A stretch of 64,000 nucleotides of DNA from Flavobacterium psychrophilum (lineage in GTDB: Bacteria; Bacteroidota; Bacteroidia; Flavobacteriales; Flavobacteriaceae): positions 12,145 through 76,144 of the forward strand of contig CAMBZB010000008.1 in the NCBI GenBank assembly GCA_945872245.1. The letters are read 5' to 3'. Within the stretch, counting starts at the first letter, position 1; each line of letters begins with the position of its first letter. The translations under genes and the position numbers were made by a program. Below are positions 44,512 to 54,246 of this stretch, one piece after another. The notes under the pieces were generated by a model. It saw nothing but the letters and a program-made list of their open reading frames with translations. It searched no databases and was not told the origin of the DNA.

Positions 44512-44715
44512 ATGAAAAAAAACATGGGTTCAACAGACAAAATTATCCGTATTCTTATCGCTCTTGTAATAGGCGTTTTGTATTATACGGAAACAATTAG
44601 CGGAACAACCGCAATAGTTTTAGGGGCTTTTGCCATCATTTTCTTAATCACAAGTTTTATAAGTTTTTGTCCTTTGTATTTGCCTTTTGGTATAAACACC
44701 TCTAAAAAATCGTAA
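44512..44715 (+). CDS. DUF2892 (YgaP-like) inner-membrane protein
   Basis: 67 residues with the start GSTDKIIRILIALVIGVLYY and a second helix ending SFCPLYLPFGINTSKK, the DUF2892 pattern. In E. coli YgaP the same membrane part is fused to a rhodanese; here the two parts are separate genes of one cluster. Confidence 0.88.
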   Translation: MKKNMGSTDKIIRILIALVIGVLYYTETISGTTAIVLGAFAIIFLITSFISFCPLYLPFGINTSKKS

Positions 44716-44725
44716 TAAAAATAGA

Positions 44726-45034
44726 ATGGAAAAAGAAAGTCCAATAAACAAAGACCTTATTTTAAGAGAACGATTGGCTTTACAAAGAACAATTTTAGCC
44801 AATCAGTCGACTTTTTTGGCATTTTTGAGAACCTCACTTTATTTTTTTGTTGCCGGCTTAAGCATAACCAGTTTGTTGAATATGACCAACAGTATTGCCA
44901 TTGAAATTTTCTTTTTTACTAGTTCTTTTATAATTTTTATGATAGGAATTTTAAATTATTTCAAGCAGAAAAAAATGATTGCTGAAAATGAAAAAAATAT
45001 TGGAGATTATAAAAATGAATATTATGGAAAATGA
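44726..45034 (+). CDS. DUF202-family membrane protein
   Basis: 102 residues with the signature RERLALQRTILANQSTFLAFLRTSL and three helices. Function of the family is unknown. It begins 10 bases after the previous gene, and its end overlaps the methyltransferase start, so it is cotranslated with it. Confidence 0.86.
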   Translation: MEKESPINKDLILRERLALQRTILANQSTFLAFLRTSLYFFVAGLSITSLLNMTNSIAIEIFFFTSSFIIFMIGILNYFKQKKMIAENEKNIGDYKNEYYGK

Positions 45035-45641
45035 ACAAGGCAATTTGTCTTTAGATAAAAGAATCTTGGATCAAGAATATTGGGATACCCAATACATTTC
45101 CAATACTACAGGTTGGGATTTAGGAGAAGTTTCTCCACCCATAAAATCATATATTGACACTATAGAAGACAAAAACATCAGCATTCTAATTCCTGGCTGT
45201 GGCAATAGCTATGAAGCCGAATATCTCTTGAAAAATCATTTTACCAATGTTACCGTTATTGATTTTGCGCCAACATTAGTGAAGAATCTTCAGGAAAAAT
45301 TCAAAAACAATCCCAATATTAAAATCGTCTTGGGCGATTTCTTTACCCATCAAGGGAATTACGAATTGATTATCGAACAAACTTTTTTTTGTGCTTTGCC
45401 ACCCGCAATGCGGGAGCAGTATGTGTTCAAAACGCATCAACTTTTATCCAAAGGCGGAAAATTAGCCGGATTATTATTTAATAAAAATTTTGAAGGCGGT
45501 CCCCCTTTTGGAGGAAGCCAATCCGAATATGAGCAACTTTTTAAGGATCATTTCGATTTCTTAAAACTTGAATTGTGTCAAAATTCTATTTTTAAAAGAG
45601 CCAATTCTGAATTGTTTATCAAATTTCAGAAGAAAGAATAA
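45024..45641 (+). CDS. TPMT-family SAM-dependent methyltransferase
   Basis: About 205 residues from ATG 45024 (45015 is equally possible). The sequence shows YWDTQYISNTTGWDLGEVSP, typical of the thiopurine/thiol methyltransferase family, the SAM motif ILIPGCGNSYEAEYL and the acidic VIDFAP. TPMT-type enzymes methylate thiols, selenols or halides. In this cluster a sulfide or thiol substrate is plausible. It overlaps the DUF202 gene by 11 bases. Confidence 0.86.
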   Translation: MENEQGNLSLDKRILDQEYWDTQYISNTTGWDLGEVSPPIKSYIDTIEDKNISILIPGCGNSYEAEYLLKNHFTNVTVIDFAPTLVKNLQEKFKNNPNIKIVLGDFFTHQGNYELIIEQTFFCALPPAMREQYVFKTHQLLSKGGKLAGLLFNKNFEGGPPFGGSQSEYEQLFKDHFDFLKLELCQNSIFKRANSELFIKFQKKE

Positions 45642-45710
45642 GTCATACTCTTATAATTAAACGGGCATTTTGGAGTTATAAAAAAACTATTTAGTAACTT
45701 TATAGTTGCC

Positions 45711-46454
45711 ATGAAAAAGACACCAAATTACAGACTTTCAAAAGATGAATCGGCATTTGTACAAGGGCCTTTGTCTCGATTTCGGGAATTATTTTTTGTG
45801 CTTAAAGTGTTGGTTAGCTTTATCAAAGCTTTTCGTAAAATGCACTTCATTGGGCCTTGCGTCACGGTTTTTGGTTCGGCGCGTTTTGGTCCCGAAATGG
45901 ATCATTATCAGGATGCAGAAAGGATTGGTGCTGCAATGGCAAAACTAGGTTTTACCGTAATGACAGGAGGCGGTCCTGGAATTATGGAAGCCGCCAATAA
46001 GGGTGCTTATGAAGTAGGGGGCTATTCCGTAGGTTGTAATATTGTGCTGCCCGTGGAGCAAAATCCAAATCCCTATCTTCACAAATGGATTTATATTCCC
46101 TACTTTTTTGTGCGGAAAGTGATTCTCGTAAAATATTCTTTTGCCTTTATTGTAATGCCAGGAGGTATAGGTACCTTGGATGAACTTTTTGAATCCCTAA
46201 CACTAATTCAAACCAAAATGATAGCAGGTTTTCCTGTCGTTATTTTTGATACAGAATACCATAAAGATTTGTGCGAACATATTGATATGATGGTCCAACA
46301 CGAAAGTATCAGTCCAGAGGATATGAAACTGCTTTTTGTGACGGATTCCGTTACCGATTTGGTAGCTCATATCGAAAAACACGCTATTAAAAAATTTGGT
46401 TTGAGAAAAATCCATTACAAACCAAAATGGTGGTTTGGGGAAAGTAGAAGTTGA
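45711..46454 (+). CDS. LOG-family (TIGR00730) Rossmann protein
   Basis: A 247-residue protein with GGGPGIMEAANKGAYEVGG and PGGIGTLDELFESLTLIQ, the signature of LOG nucleoside-5'-monophosphate phosphoribohydrolases. Bacterial members cleave AMP-like or modified nucleotides to base and ribose phosphate. The enzyme is cytoplasmic. It is separated by 69 bases from the sulfur cluster and probably independent of it. Confidence 0.92.
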   Translation: MKKTPNYRLSKDESAFVQGPLSRFRELFFVLKVLVSFIKAFRKMHFIGPCVTVFGSARFGPEMDHYQDAERIGAAMAKLGFTVMTGGGPGIMEAANKGAYEVGGYSVGCNIVLPVEQNPNPYLHKWIYIPYFFVRKVILVKYSFAFIVMPGGIGTLDELFESLTLIQTKMIAGFPVVIFDTEYHKDLCEHIDMMVQHESISPEDMKLLFVTDSVTDLVAHIEKHAIKKFGLRKIHYKPKWWFGESRS

Positions 46455-46507
46455 GAGGTTTTATTCCACAGCTTTCTTATAGATAATAAATCTAACGAAA
46501 CTTCAAA

Positions 46508-48112
46508 TTAGTCATTAATGCCTCTGACAATTACCGGTAAAGTACCTTTACATTGGGTGTTTTCGAGTAGTTGATGTGCTGCACCAACTTGAAATTCGGA
46601 AAAGTCCTGATAAACTTGGATAATTCCTAAAGTAGCTTCTAAATTTGGAATCACTTGCAAAGCATAGGGATTGCCAAACACGTACAAAACGCATTTTTTG
46701 GAAGTAAATAATCGCTTTAAAAAAGACAAAACAGAATCATCAATATCGAAGTTATTTAAGGGTTTTGCTTTTGGTACAAACAATGAAATGATTAGGGTAT
46801 CAAAATTCACCAAGTCTTTTTCTAGTTTTTGAATTGTATTTTCATCGCCAGTTTCAAGTGCAAATTCTGGAGAGGGAAGCGAATTGGATAGGGTTTTAAA
46901 AAAGATGTTTTCCGTGTTTTTGTAAAGACTTAATTTGGCCAATTTATGATTGTTCTTAGCCTCGAAAACCGACAAGCTATTCAACTTGTCTTTTATTTTG
47001 GTAATGCAGTTATTCGCTATTTTACGATTTAAAATCGAAGCGCTTTCAAAATCCATATTACCTTGAGGACTAGTATTTCCGTTTAAGATTCCCGATTTAT
47101 GCTTGCATTTCAATAATCGGGTAAAACTCGCTTCAATTCTTTCTGGACTTGCATTTTTGAGGATTTCTTGAATTCCTTCGGGCACGTTTTCGGCAAAACA
47201 CAATACATCGTTTCCTGCGTTGAAGGCTTCCCATTCCAGTTGTCCTTTTTTGTCATACAATTTTGAAACACTATGCATGTTCAAGGCATCGGAAATCACC
47301 AAACCATCATAACCCAATTGCTTTCTTAAAAGCTCTTCAATAATTGATTTTGATAAGGTTGCTGAGGTGTTTTTACCTTCATTCAAGGCTGGAACCGCCA
47401 AATGTCCAATCATAATCGAATCGACTTTGTTATCGATTCCTTTGATGAAAGGGAATAATTCGTTTTCCATTAATTGTTCCAAAGTTTCTTCCAAGACCGG
47501 TAATCCCAAATGCGAATCGACACTAGTGTTTCCGTGACCTGGAAAATGTTTTAGGCAACCTAAAACCCCAACTTCATTCATACCGCGTAAATATTCCATT
47601 GCAAAAAGAGCAACTTTTTCTTTGTTTTGTCCAAAAGAACGATAGCCAATTACGGGATTGTTTGGATTGTTGTTAATGTCTGCCAAAGGCGCCAAATTGT
47701 AATTAATTCCTGCCGATTTTAAGTCCAAGCCAATTTGCTTTCCCACTTCGTAAATCAGGTGTTTAGCACTATTAGGCAAAGCGCCAAGTGTTATGGCGTA
47801 AGGATATTGTGGTGTTTTTTCGACTCTCATTGCCAAGCCCCATTCCGCATCTATGCTCATCAAAAGAGGGGTAGGGGCACATTTTTGAAAACGGATGACA
47901 AGTTCTTTCAAACGTTCGTAACTGTCGTCGTTGAATGTTACTTTTTTCTTTATTTCATAATTGGTTGCGGCACTTGCCCGACTATGAAAAAAGGTCAGCC
48001 CGCCAATATTGTGTTTCTTAATCAAACGCTCTGTTTCCTGAATTTTTTCTTCGGTGTCATTGATGAAAACGGCTGGAAAAAAGAATTGTCCTATTTTTTG
48101 TTCTAGTGTCAT
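46508..48112 (-). CDS. Glycoside hydrolase family 3 protein (NagZ-like beta-N-acetylhexosaminidase)
   Basis: A 534-residue enzyme with KHFPGHGNTSVDSHLGLP (family acid/base His region) and DGLVISDALNMHSVSK with the nucleophile Asp. NagZ removes GlcNAc from muropeptides. It has no clear signal peptide from the chosen start, so it is likely cytoplasmic, in agreement with import by the neighbouring AmpG-like transporter. The C-terminal about 180 residues form an extra domain not found in the short E. coli NagZ. Confidence 0.92.
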   Translation of the reverse strand: MTLEQKIGQFFFPAVFINDTEEKIQETERLIKKHNIGGLTFFHSRASAATNYEIKKKVTFNDDSYERLKELVIRFQKCAPTPLLMSIDAEWGLAMRVEKTPQYPYAITLGALPNSAKHLIYEVGKQIGLDLKSAGINYNLAPLADINNNPNNPVIGYRSFGQNKEKVALFAMEYLRGMNEVGVLGCLKHFPGHGNTSVDSHLGLPVLEETLEQLMENELFPFIKGIDNKVDSIMIGHLAVPALNEGKNTSATLSKSIIEELLRKQLGYDGLVISDALNMHSVSKLYDKKGQLEWEAFNAGNDVLCFAENVPEGIQEILKNASPERIEASFTRLLKCKHKSGILNGNTSPQGNMDFESASILNRKIANNCITKIKDKLNSLSVFEAKNNHKLAKLSLYKNTENIFFKTLSNSLPSPEFALETGDENTIQKLEKDLVNFDTLIISLFVPKAKPLNNFDIDDSVLSFLKRLFTSKKCVLYVFGNPYALQVIPNLEATLGIIQVYQDFSEFQVGAAHQLLENTQCKGTLPVIVRGIND

Positions 48113-48122
48113 TAGTTAGAAT

Positions 48123-49394
48123 TTAGGATTCTGATTTCTTCCCGAAATCTTTTGGAAAAATCAAGAATCTTGACAAAATTAGACCTGGAATTGTAGCTAG
48201 AAATACCCAAACAAAGAAATTAGTGTATCCCAAATATTCCTGTATATAACCGCTCAACATTCCGGGAAGCATCATTCCTAAGGCCATAAACCCTGTAGCA
48301 ATAGAATAATGGGAAGTTTTAGACTCTCCATCGGCAACATAAATCAAGTACATCATAAAAGCAGCAAAGCCAAATCCATATCCAAATTGTTCCGCAATTA
48401 CGGTGGCGTAAACATAGAAAATAGACGCAGGATGAAAATGGGATAATAAAATGAATCCAATTATGGGCAAGTGCATGGTTAGAATCATAGGCAACATCCA
48501 TTTCCCTAACCCTTGTTTGGAAATGGCTATTCCGCCTAAAATCCCTCCAATGGTTAGTGCCAGTACGCCAAAAGTTCCGTAAATAATTCCGACGTCTTGT
48601 GTGGTTAAACCCATTCCTCCGACCGATTTTTCATCAATTAAAAATGGAGTCAGCATTTTTAATAATTGGGATTCTCCTAGCCTGAAAAATAAGATGAAAG
48701 CCAAAGCCAAACCAATTTGTTTCTTTTGGAAGAAAGAGGAAAAAACGGTTCCAAAACTTACTTTTGGAGTCAGTTCTAATTCGTTTCCTGTGGTTTTCGT
48801 TTCTGTTTTTGGAGTGAAAAAATAATTATAAATCGTAATTACAGCCATAATTATACCAATAATAATCATGGTGTAAGACCACGCTTTTGTTTTGTCTCCA
48901 TATTGCTGTTCTAAATACCCGGCAATGATAACAATCAGTCCATTTCCTGTAAGCATAGATAGTCGGTAAAAGGTGCTTCTAATTCCTAAAAAAAAGGATT
49001 GTTGCTCTTTAGCCAAAGCCAACATATAAAAACCATCGCTGGCAACATCATTCGATGCGGAAGCAAAGGCAGCAACCCAAAAAACAGCTAAGCTTAAAAT
49101 GAAAAAATGACTCGTTGGAATCGTTAATCCAACCACAAGAAAAGCAATCGAAATTAACAATTGCATCGCTAAAAACCAATTTCTTTTAGTGGAATATAAA
49201 TCAATAAAAGGGCTCCATAAGGGTTTAATTACCCACGGTAAATATAGTAAACTGGTATAAATACCAATATCTTCATTGTTGATTCCAAGGCTTTTGTACA
49301 TAATTACCGAAACCGAAATTACGATTGCGTAAGGCAGGCCAGAGGCAAAATTTAAAACAGGTATCCAATACCAAGGCTTAGAGTCAGTTTTCAT
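48123..49394 (-). CDS. MFS transporter, AmpG-like muropeptide permease
   Basis: A 423-residue protein with twelve hydrophobic helices and the AmpG-type start WYWIPVLNFASGLPYAIVIS followed by YLPWVIKPLWSPFIDLYSTKR, the MFS loop 2-3 motif. AmpG imports anhydromuropeptides for recycling. It lies between the GH3 gene (10-base gap) and the YngK-like gene (11-base overlap), so the three form one operon. Confidence 0.92.
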   Translation of the reverse strand: MKTDSKPWYWIPVLNFASGLPYAIVISVSVIMYKSLGINNEDIGIYTSLLYLPWVIKPLWSPFIDLYSTKRNWFLAMQLLISIAFLVVGLTIPTSHFFILSLAVFWVAAFASASNDVASDGFYMLALAKEQQSFFLGIRSTFYRLSMLTGNGLIVIIAGYLEQQYGDKTKAWSYTMIIIGIIMAVITIYNYFFTPKTETKTTGNELELTPKVSFGTVFSSFFQKKQIGLALAFILFFRLGESQLLKMLTPFLIDEKSVGGMGLTTQDVGIIYGTFGVLALTIGGILGGIAISKQGLGKWMLPMILTMHLPIIGFILLSHFHPASIFYVYATVIAEQFGYGFGFAAFMMYLIYVADGESKTSHYSIATGFMALGMMLPGMLSGYIQEYLGYTNFFVWVFLATIPGLILSRFLIFPKDFGKKSES

Positions 49395-50943
49395 TTAGTT
49401 TATTTTCTGTGGGTAAATTTACAATCGTTGCTTCGCTTTCATTGCCATAAAAATCAATGAAGGTAATGGCACAAGTATTATTTTCGTCCTCTTTTTTTAC
49501 GGGAATAGTAACCTTGAAAGAGTCGCATTTTTCCGCTAAAGTTATTTTGTCTATGATTTGACTTGGGTTATTCACGTCAATTTTAAAAGTTTTTTTGGCT
49601 CGATAAACCATAACGTATCTAACTTGGCAATTCGATGGGTATTTGATGGTACAACTAGAATTGATAGAATCTTTTGAAATACTATTTACCGACGGGCAAT
49701 CAATTAGTATCTTTTTCGAATTAGGCACGGCATAAGGAAGAGCAGGATATTTGTATTGATTTTCCAATAATAATTGGGCAACATTTTGATTTTTTTTCAC
49801 GAACGATTTGGCACTAAAAAAGGCATTTCCCTGAATGTTTTTATAGGTTCGGGTAATGTCAATCTGATTAGGAATTTCATAAGGATTGTTCCATTTTTTA
49901 TCGGAATCGGTATTGATTTTATACGTTCCGTTTCCAATGTAAATAGCCGTATTTTTTGAGTTTTCCGACCACCATTTCAATAGTTTTGAATAAGAAGCTT
50001 TAGGATGGTCTAAACTCCAATACAGTTGCGGTACCAAATAATCAATCCATTTATTTTCCATCCAAGCCAATGGATCAGCATATAAATCATCATAATTAGT
50101 TTGACCGGCTTCTGTTTCAGAGCCTTTTGGATCTACTGATTTATTTCGCCAAACCCCAAACGGACTGATGCCAAATTGTACCCAAGGCTTGATATTTTTT
50201 ATGGAATAGGAAACACATTTGACTAGGTTATTCACATTAGATCGTCTAAAATCTTCAAGACTAAGTCCGCCTCCATATTTTGTGAAAGATACTCTATCGT
50301 TGAATTCTTCCCCTTTTATTCTATAAGGATAAAAATAGTCGTCGAAGTGAATGGCGTCTATGTCATAAGTGCGAACCACCTCATTTACGACAGTGACCAA
50401 ATGAGTTTGAACTTCCGGTAAGGCAGGATTGTAGTAGTATTTGCCACCATATTTAATCATCCATTCGGGATGTTTGTAAAAATCATGGTTTGGACTTACT
50501 ATTTCTGTCCTGCTGTCCATTGTTGCGCGATACGGATTGAGCCAAGCGTGAAACTCAAAACCCTTAGCGTGCGCTTCGGTAATCATCCACTCCAACGGAT
50601 CAAAATAAGGACTAGGTGCTTTTCCTTCTTTCCCTGTCAAGTAACGGGACCATGGTGCTAAATCAGTAGGATAAAATGCGTCTCCGGCACTCCTGATTTG
50701 GACAATCACGGCATTGTAATTCATTTTTTTATAAGTGTCCAAAATTTCTATAAAATCAGCCTTTTGCTTTTCGACGGCATCAATATTACTCTTTGGCCAA
50801 TCAATATTTGCAACAGTGGCAATCCATACGGCCCTAAATTCGTTCTTGGGATTTGTTACTTTTTCCTGTGCATTTCCATTCCAAAACGAAAGCATAAAAA
50901 AGGAAATCAGTGCTAATAAGGACTTATAATTGTTCATTTTCAT
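49384..50943 (-). CDS. YngK-like family 10-related glycoside hydrolase (GHL10/DUF187)
   Basis: A 519-residue exported protein. A signal peptide (about 1-25, ending WNGNAQ) precedes NEFRAVWIATVANIDWPKS, the family start. Other marks are AWLNPYR, DAIHFDDYFYPY and GISPFGVWRN, with acidic residues on a TIM barrel. Family members are thought to cut peptidoglycan glycan from which peptides have been removed. It starts the operon of GH3 and the AmpG-like permease; together they suggest breakdown, import and processing of cell-wall fragments. Confidence 0.92.
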   Translation of the reverse strand: MKMNNYKSLLALISFFMLSFWNGNAQEKVTNPKNEFRAVWIATVANIDWPKSNIDAVEKQKADFIEILDTYKKMNYNAVIVQIRSAGDAFYPTDLAPWSRYLTGKEGKAPSPYFDPLEWMITEAHAKGFEFHAWLNPYRATMDSRTEIVSPNHDFYKHPEWMIKYGGKYYYNPALPEVQTHLVTVVNEVVRTYDIDAIHFDDYFYPYRIKGEEFNDRVSFTKYGGGLSLEDFRRSNVNNLVKCVSYSIKNIKPWVQFGISPFGVWRNKSVDPKGSETEAGQTNYDDLYADPLAWMENKWIDYLVPQLYWSLDHPKASYSKLLKWWSENSKNTAIYIGNGTYKINTDSDKKWNNPYEIPNQIDITRTYKNIQGNAFFSAKSFVKKNQNVAQLLLENQYKYPALPYAVPNSKKILIDCPSVNSISKDSINSSCTIKYPSNCQVRYVMVYRAKKTFKIDVNNPSQIIDKITLAEKCDSFKVTIPVKKEDENNTCAITFIDFYGNESEATIVNLPTENKLNEN

Positions 50944-51150
50944 TCTAAATTATGTAAAAATCAAAAGTAGTTTTTTTGGAGAAGTTTATCCTATAAATTT
51001 TTGATAAAATTCAATATTTTATGCTAAGCAATTTCTTTGCCAAAGATTTTACAATTTCATTTTTGGAAAAACCCATGCCAATAAACGAGAGTTTTATTTA
51101 AATTCTGGTTTTCTTATTTAATTTATTAAATTTTGATGCGCTAATGTTTT

Positions 51151-51158
51151 TATATTTG
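51151..51158 (+). promoter_or_regulatory. Probable -7 box before the D-lactate dehydrogenase-like gene
   Basis: TATATTTG fits TAnnTTTG and ends 20 bases before ATG 51179. Its start would be near 51165, so an ATG at 51167 would have almost no leader; this favours 51179. Confidence 0.5.
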
Positions 51159-51178
51159 TCGACAATATGACCACAGTT

Positions 51179-54091
51179 ATGCCGACCAAATTTCAATTGC
51201 AACAATTATCCGAATCATTAGAAGGAAAACTTCTGTTTGATGATCTCCATAAAACAATATACGCTACCGATGCTTCCGCTTACAGAATGCTTCCGCTTGC
51301 TGTTGCTTATCCAAAAAACAGCGAGGATATTGTCAAGTTGATACAATTTGCAACCGAAAATAAAATCTCGCTTACGCCAAGAACTGCAGGAACTTCATTG
51401 GCAGGACAGACTGTTGGCAACGGAATAATTGTGGATGTTTCGAAATATTTTACCAGGATTATTTCATTTGACGCTGATAAAAAGACAGTTACAGTTCAAC
51501 CGGGTGTTATTCGGGATGAGTTGAATATCTACTTAAAGCCTTACGGATTGTTTTTTGGCCCCAATACTTCTACTTCCAATCGCTGTATGATGGGAGGAAT
51601 GGTAGGAAACAATTCTTCTGGAACAACTTCGATTCGGTACGGAGTTACCCGTGATAAAATTGTGGAGATAAAAGCCATTTTAAGCGATGGATCCTTGGCG
51701 ACATTCAAAGAGCTTACTTCCGATGAATTTCTAGAAAAGACAAAAGGAGATTCGCTTGAAAGCACCATTTACAAGAAAATTTATGAGGAACTTTCGAATG
51801 TGGAAGCTCAAAAAGAAATTGTTGCGGAGTTTCCAAAGCCAGAAATTCACAGAAGAAATACTGGGTACGCTGTCGATATATTGTTGAAATCAGAGTTATT
51901 TTCGGGTACGGAACCAACCATAAATCTGGGGAAATTACTTTGCGGAAGTGAAGGGACTTTGGCTTTTACAACCGAAATCACCTTGAAAGTGGATGACTTG
52001 CCCCCAACTAAAAATGTGATGGTGGTGGCGCATTTTCATACCATACAAGAAAGTTTGGAAGCTGTTGTCGTTGCGATGAAACATCATTTGTACACTTGTG
52101 AAATGATGGACGACACGATTTTGGATTGTACTAAAAATAATCGGGAACAAGCCAAAAACAGGCTTTTTATAGAAGGAAATCCCAAGGCTATCATGATGTT
52201 TGAAGTCGCTTCGGACACAATGGAAGAGGCCGAAAATAAAGCCAATGCTTTAGTGGAAGACTTGCAAAAAAACAATTTTGGTTATGCGTTAATAAAATTA
52301 TATGGAGCCGATATTTATAAAATTATTGAACTCCGAAAAGCCGGTTTGGGGCTTTTGGGAAGCATTGTTGGCGATAATAAAGCTGCTGATTCCATTGAAG
52401 ACACAGCTGTAGAATTGAGCGATTTGCCCAGTTACATCGCCGAGTTTGCCGCAATGATGAAACGGTACAACCAAGAAGCCATTTATTATGCTCACGCTGG
52501 AGCCGGCGAAATCCATCTTCGTCCGGTTTTGAATTTAAAGAAAAAAGAAGATGTAGTACTTTTTAGAACCATCGCCACCGAAGTCGCCCATTTGGTAAAG
52601 AAATACCGTGGTTCATTGAGCGGAGAACACGGTGATGGAATTGTGCGTGGGGAGTTTTTGCCTTTTATGATAGGCAACAAAAATTACGAATTGCTCAAAC
52701 GAATCAAGTCCGCTTTTGACCCCAATTCCATTCTGAATATTGGAAAAATTGTGAACACTTCAAAAATGGACGAAAACCTTCGGGTGGAAGCCGGCAGGGA
52801 AGAGCCAGATGTTCAAACGATTCAGGATTTTTCGGATAGTTTGGGGATTTTACGTTTGGCTGAAAAATGCAACGGTTCAGGGGATTGCAGAAAGTTGCCA
52901 TCTGCCGGAGGTACTTTATGTCCCAGTTATCGCGCCACCAGAAACGAAAAAGATACGACACGCGCAAGAGCAAATGCACTTCGGGAATACCTCACGAATT
53001 CTGAAAAAGACAACAAATTCAATCACAAAGAGCTATATGAAGTTTTTGAATTGTGCGTGAGTTGCAAAGCTTGTGCAAGTGAATGTCCCAGTAATGTGGA
53101 TGTTGCCGCCTTAAAAGCGGAGTTTTTGTATCAATACCAAAAAGTAAATGGATTTTCCATTCGGAACAAAATATTTGCCAACAACGCCAAACTGAATAAA
53201 TGGGGAAGTTTGTTTCCAAGTTTTACGAATTTTATGGTAAACCTGCCTTTGGTAAAGAAAAGTATGGGAGTGGCGCCAAAAAGGGAAGTACCTCTTTTAG
53301 CTAAAACTACTTTTAGAAAATGGTATCAAAACCACCAAGCCAAAGCCCAAAAACAGAAGTTTCCAAACGGGAAAGTCTATTTATTTTGCGACGAGTTTAC
53401 CAACTATTATGATGTTTCTGTTGGAATTGATGCCTTTGAACTTTTGACGGAATTGGGCTATAAAGTAGAAATTGTTAACCACGAAGAAAGCGGAAGAGCT
53501 TTTATTTCTAAAGGTTTTTTGGAAGAAGCACAGGCTGTTACCAATAAAAACGTTACAATTTTCAAGGATTTAATTTCCGAAAGTACACCATTGATAGGAA
53601 TCGAACCATCGGCGATATTGACCTTCAGGGACGAATACCTTCGACTCGCAAAAGACAAAGAAAGTGCCGAGAAACTGTCAAAAAATGTGTTGACCATCGA
53701 GGAGTTTTTCAAAAAAGAAATCACATCTGGCAAAATACATTCTGGGCAATTCTCGGATATCGAAAAATCCATAAAAATCCATGGACATTGCCACCAAAAA
53801 TCAATGAGTTCCGTTGAAGTCACGTTTGCGATGTTGAATTTGCCCAAAAATAGTAACGTTACTATATACAATTCGGGTTGTTGTGGTATGGCTGGATCTT
53901 TTGGATACGAAAAAGAACATTATGACATCAGTATGCAAATGGGTGAAGATACTTTGTTTCCAAAGATACGTGTAACGAATTCCGAAACAGCAATTGCTGC
54001 TGCAGGAACGAGTTGTCGTCATCAAATTTTTGATGGAACCAATAGAAAAGCCTTGCATCCAGTTACCATTTTGCGGACTTGTTTGAAATAG
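51179..54091 (+). CDS. FAD-linked oxidase / Fe-S protein (D-lactate dehydrogenase-like)
   Basis: About 970 residues in one chain: FAD-binding domain with PRTAGTSLAGQTVGNG and GNNSSGTTSIRYG, a C-terminal oxidase part (HAGAGEIHLRPVL), a 4Fe-4S domain with CNGSGDCR and CVSCKACASECPSNVD, and two CCG-type domains (HGHCHQKSMS, YNSGCCGMAGSFG). This architecture oxidises D-lactate or a related 2-hydroxyacid and gives electrons to quinone. An ATG at 51167 is the alternative start. Exact substrate cannot be read from the sequence. Confidence 0.92.
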   Translation: MPTKFQLQQLSESLEGKLLFDDLHKTIYATDASAYRMLPLAVAYPKNSEDIVKLIQFATENKISLTPRTAGTSLAGQTVGNGIIVDVSKYFTRIISFDADKKTVTVQPGVIRDELNIYLKPYGLFFGPNTSTSNRCMMGGMVGNNSSGTTSIRYGVTRDKIVEIKAILSDGSLATFKELTSDEFLEKTKGDSLESTIYKKIYEELSNVEAQKEIVAEFPKPEIHRRNTGYAVDILLKSELFSGTEPTINLGKLLCGSEGTLAFTTEITLKVDDLPPTKNVMVVAHFHTIQESLEAVVVAMKHHLYTCEMMDDTILDCTKNNREQAKNRLFIEGNPKAIMMFEVASDTMEEAENKANALVEDLQKNNFGYALIKLYGADIYKIIELRKAGLGLLGSIVGDNKAADSIEDTAVELSDLPSYIAEFAAMMKRYNQEAIYYAHAGAGEIHLRPVLNLKKKEDVVLFRTIATEVAHLVKKYRGSLSGEHGDGIVRGEFLPFMIGNKNYELLKRIKSAFDPNSILNIGKIVNTSKMDENLRVEAGREEPDVQTIQDFSDSLGILRLAEKCNGSGDCRKLPSAGGTLCPSYRATRNEKDTTRARANALREYLTNSEKDNKFNHKELYEVFELCVSCKACASECPSNVDVAALKAEFLYQYQKVNGFSIRNKIFANNAKLNKWGSLFPSFTNFMVNLPLVKKSMGVAPKREVPLLAKTTFRKWYQNHQAKAQKQKFPNGKVYLFCDEFTNYYDVSVGIDAFELLTELGYKVEIVNHEESGRAFISKGFLEEAQAVTNKNVTIFKDLISESTPLIGIEPSAILTFRDEYLRLAKDKESAEKLSKNVLTIEEFFKKEITSGKIHSGQFSDIEKSIKIHGHCHQKSMSSVEVTFAMLNLPKNSNVTIYNSGCCGMAGSFGYEKEHYDISMQMGEDTLFPKIRVTNSETAIAAAGTSCRHQIFDGTNRKALHPVTILRTCLK

Positions 54092-54246
54092 AAATGATCT
54101 CCTAAAAATATAAACTAAAAATTAGTATCCAAAAACTTCATAAATTGAAATTGTTTTTTACTTTTAGATTTTCAATACTGTTTTAATTGTTTACAAAATT
54201 GAATTGGAAAATTATAGATATTATTAATTTCAGATAAATTTTAAAT

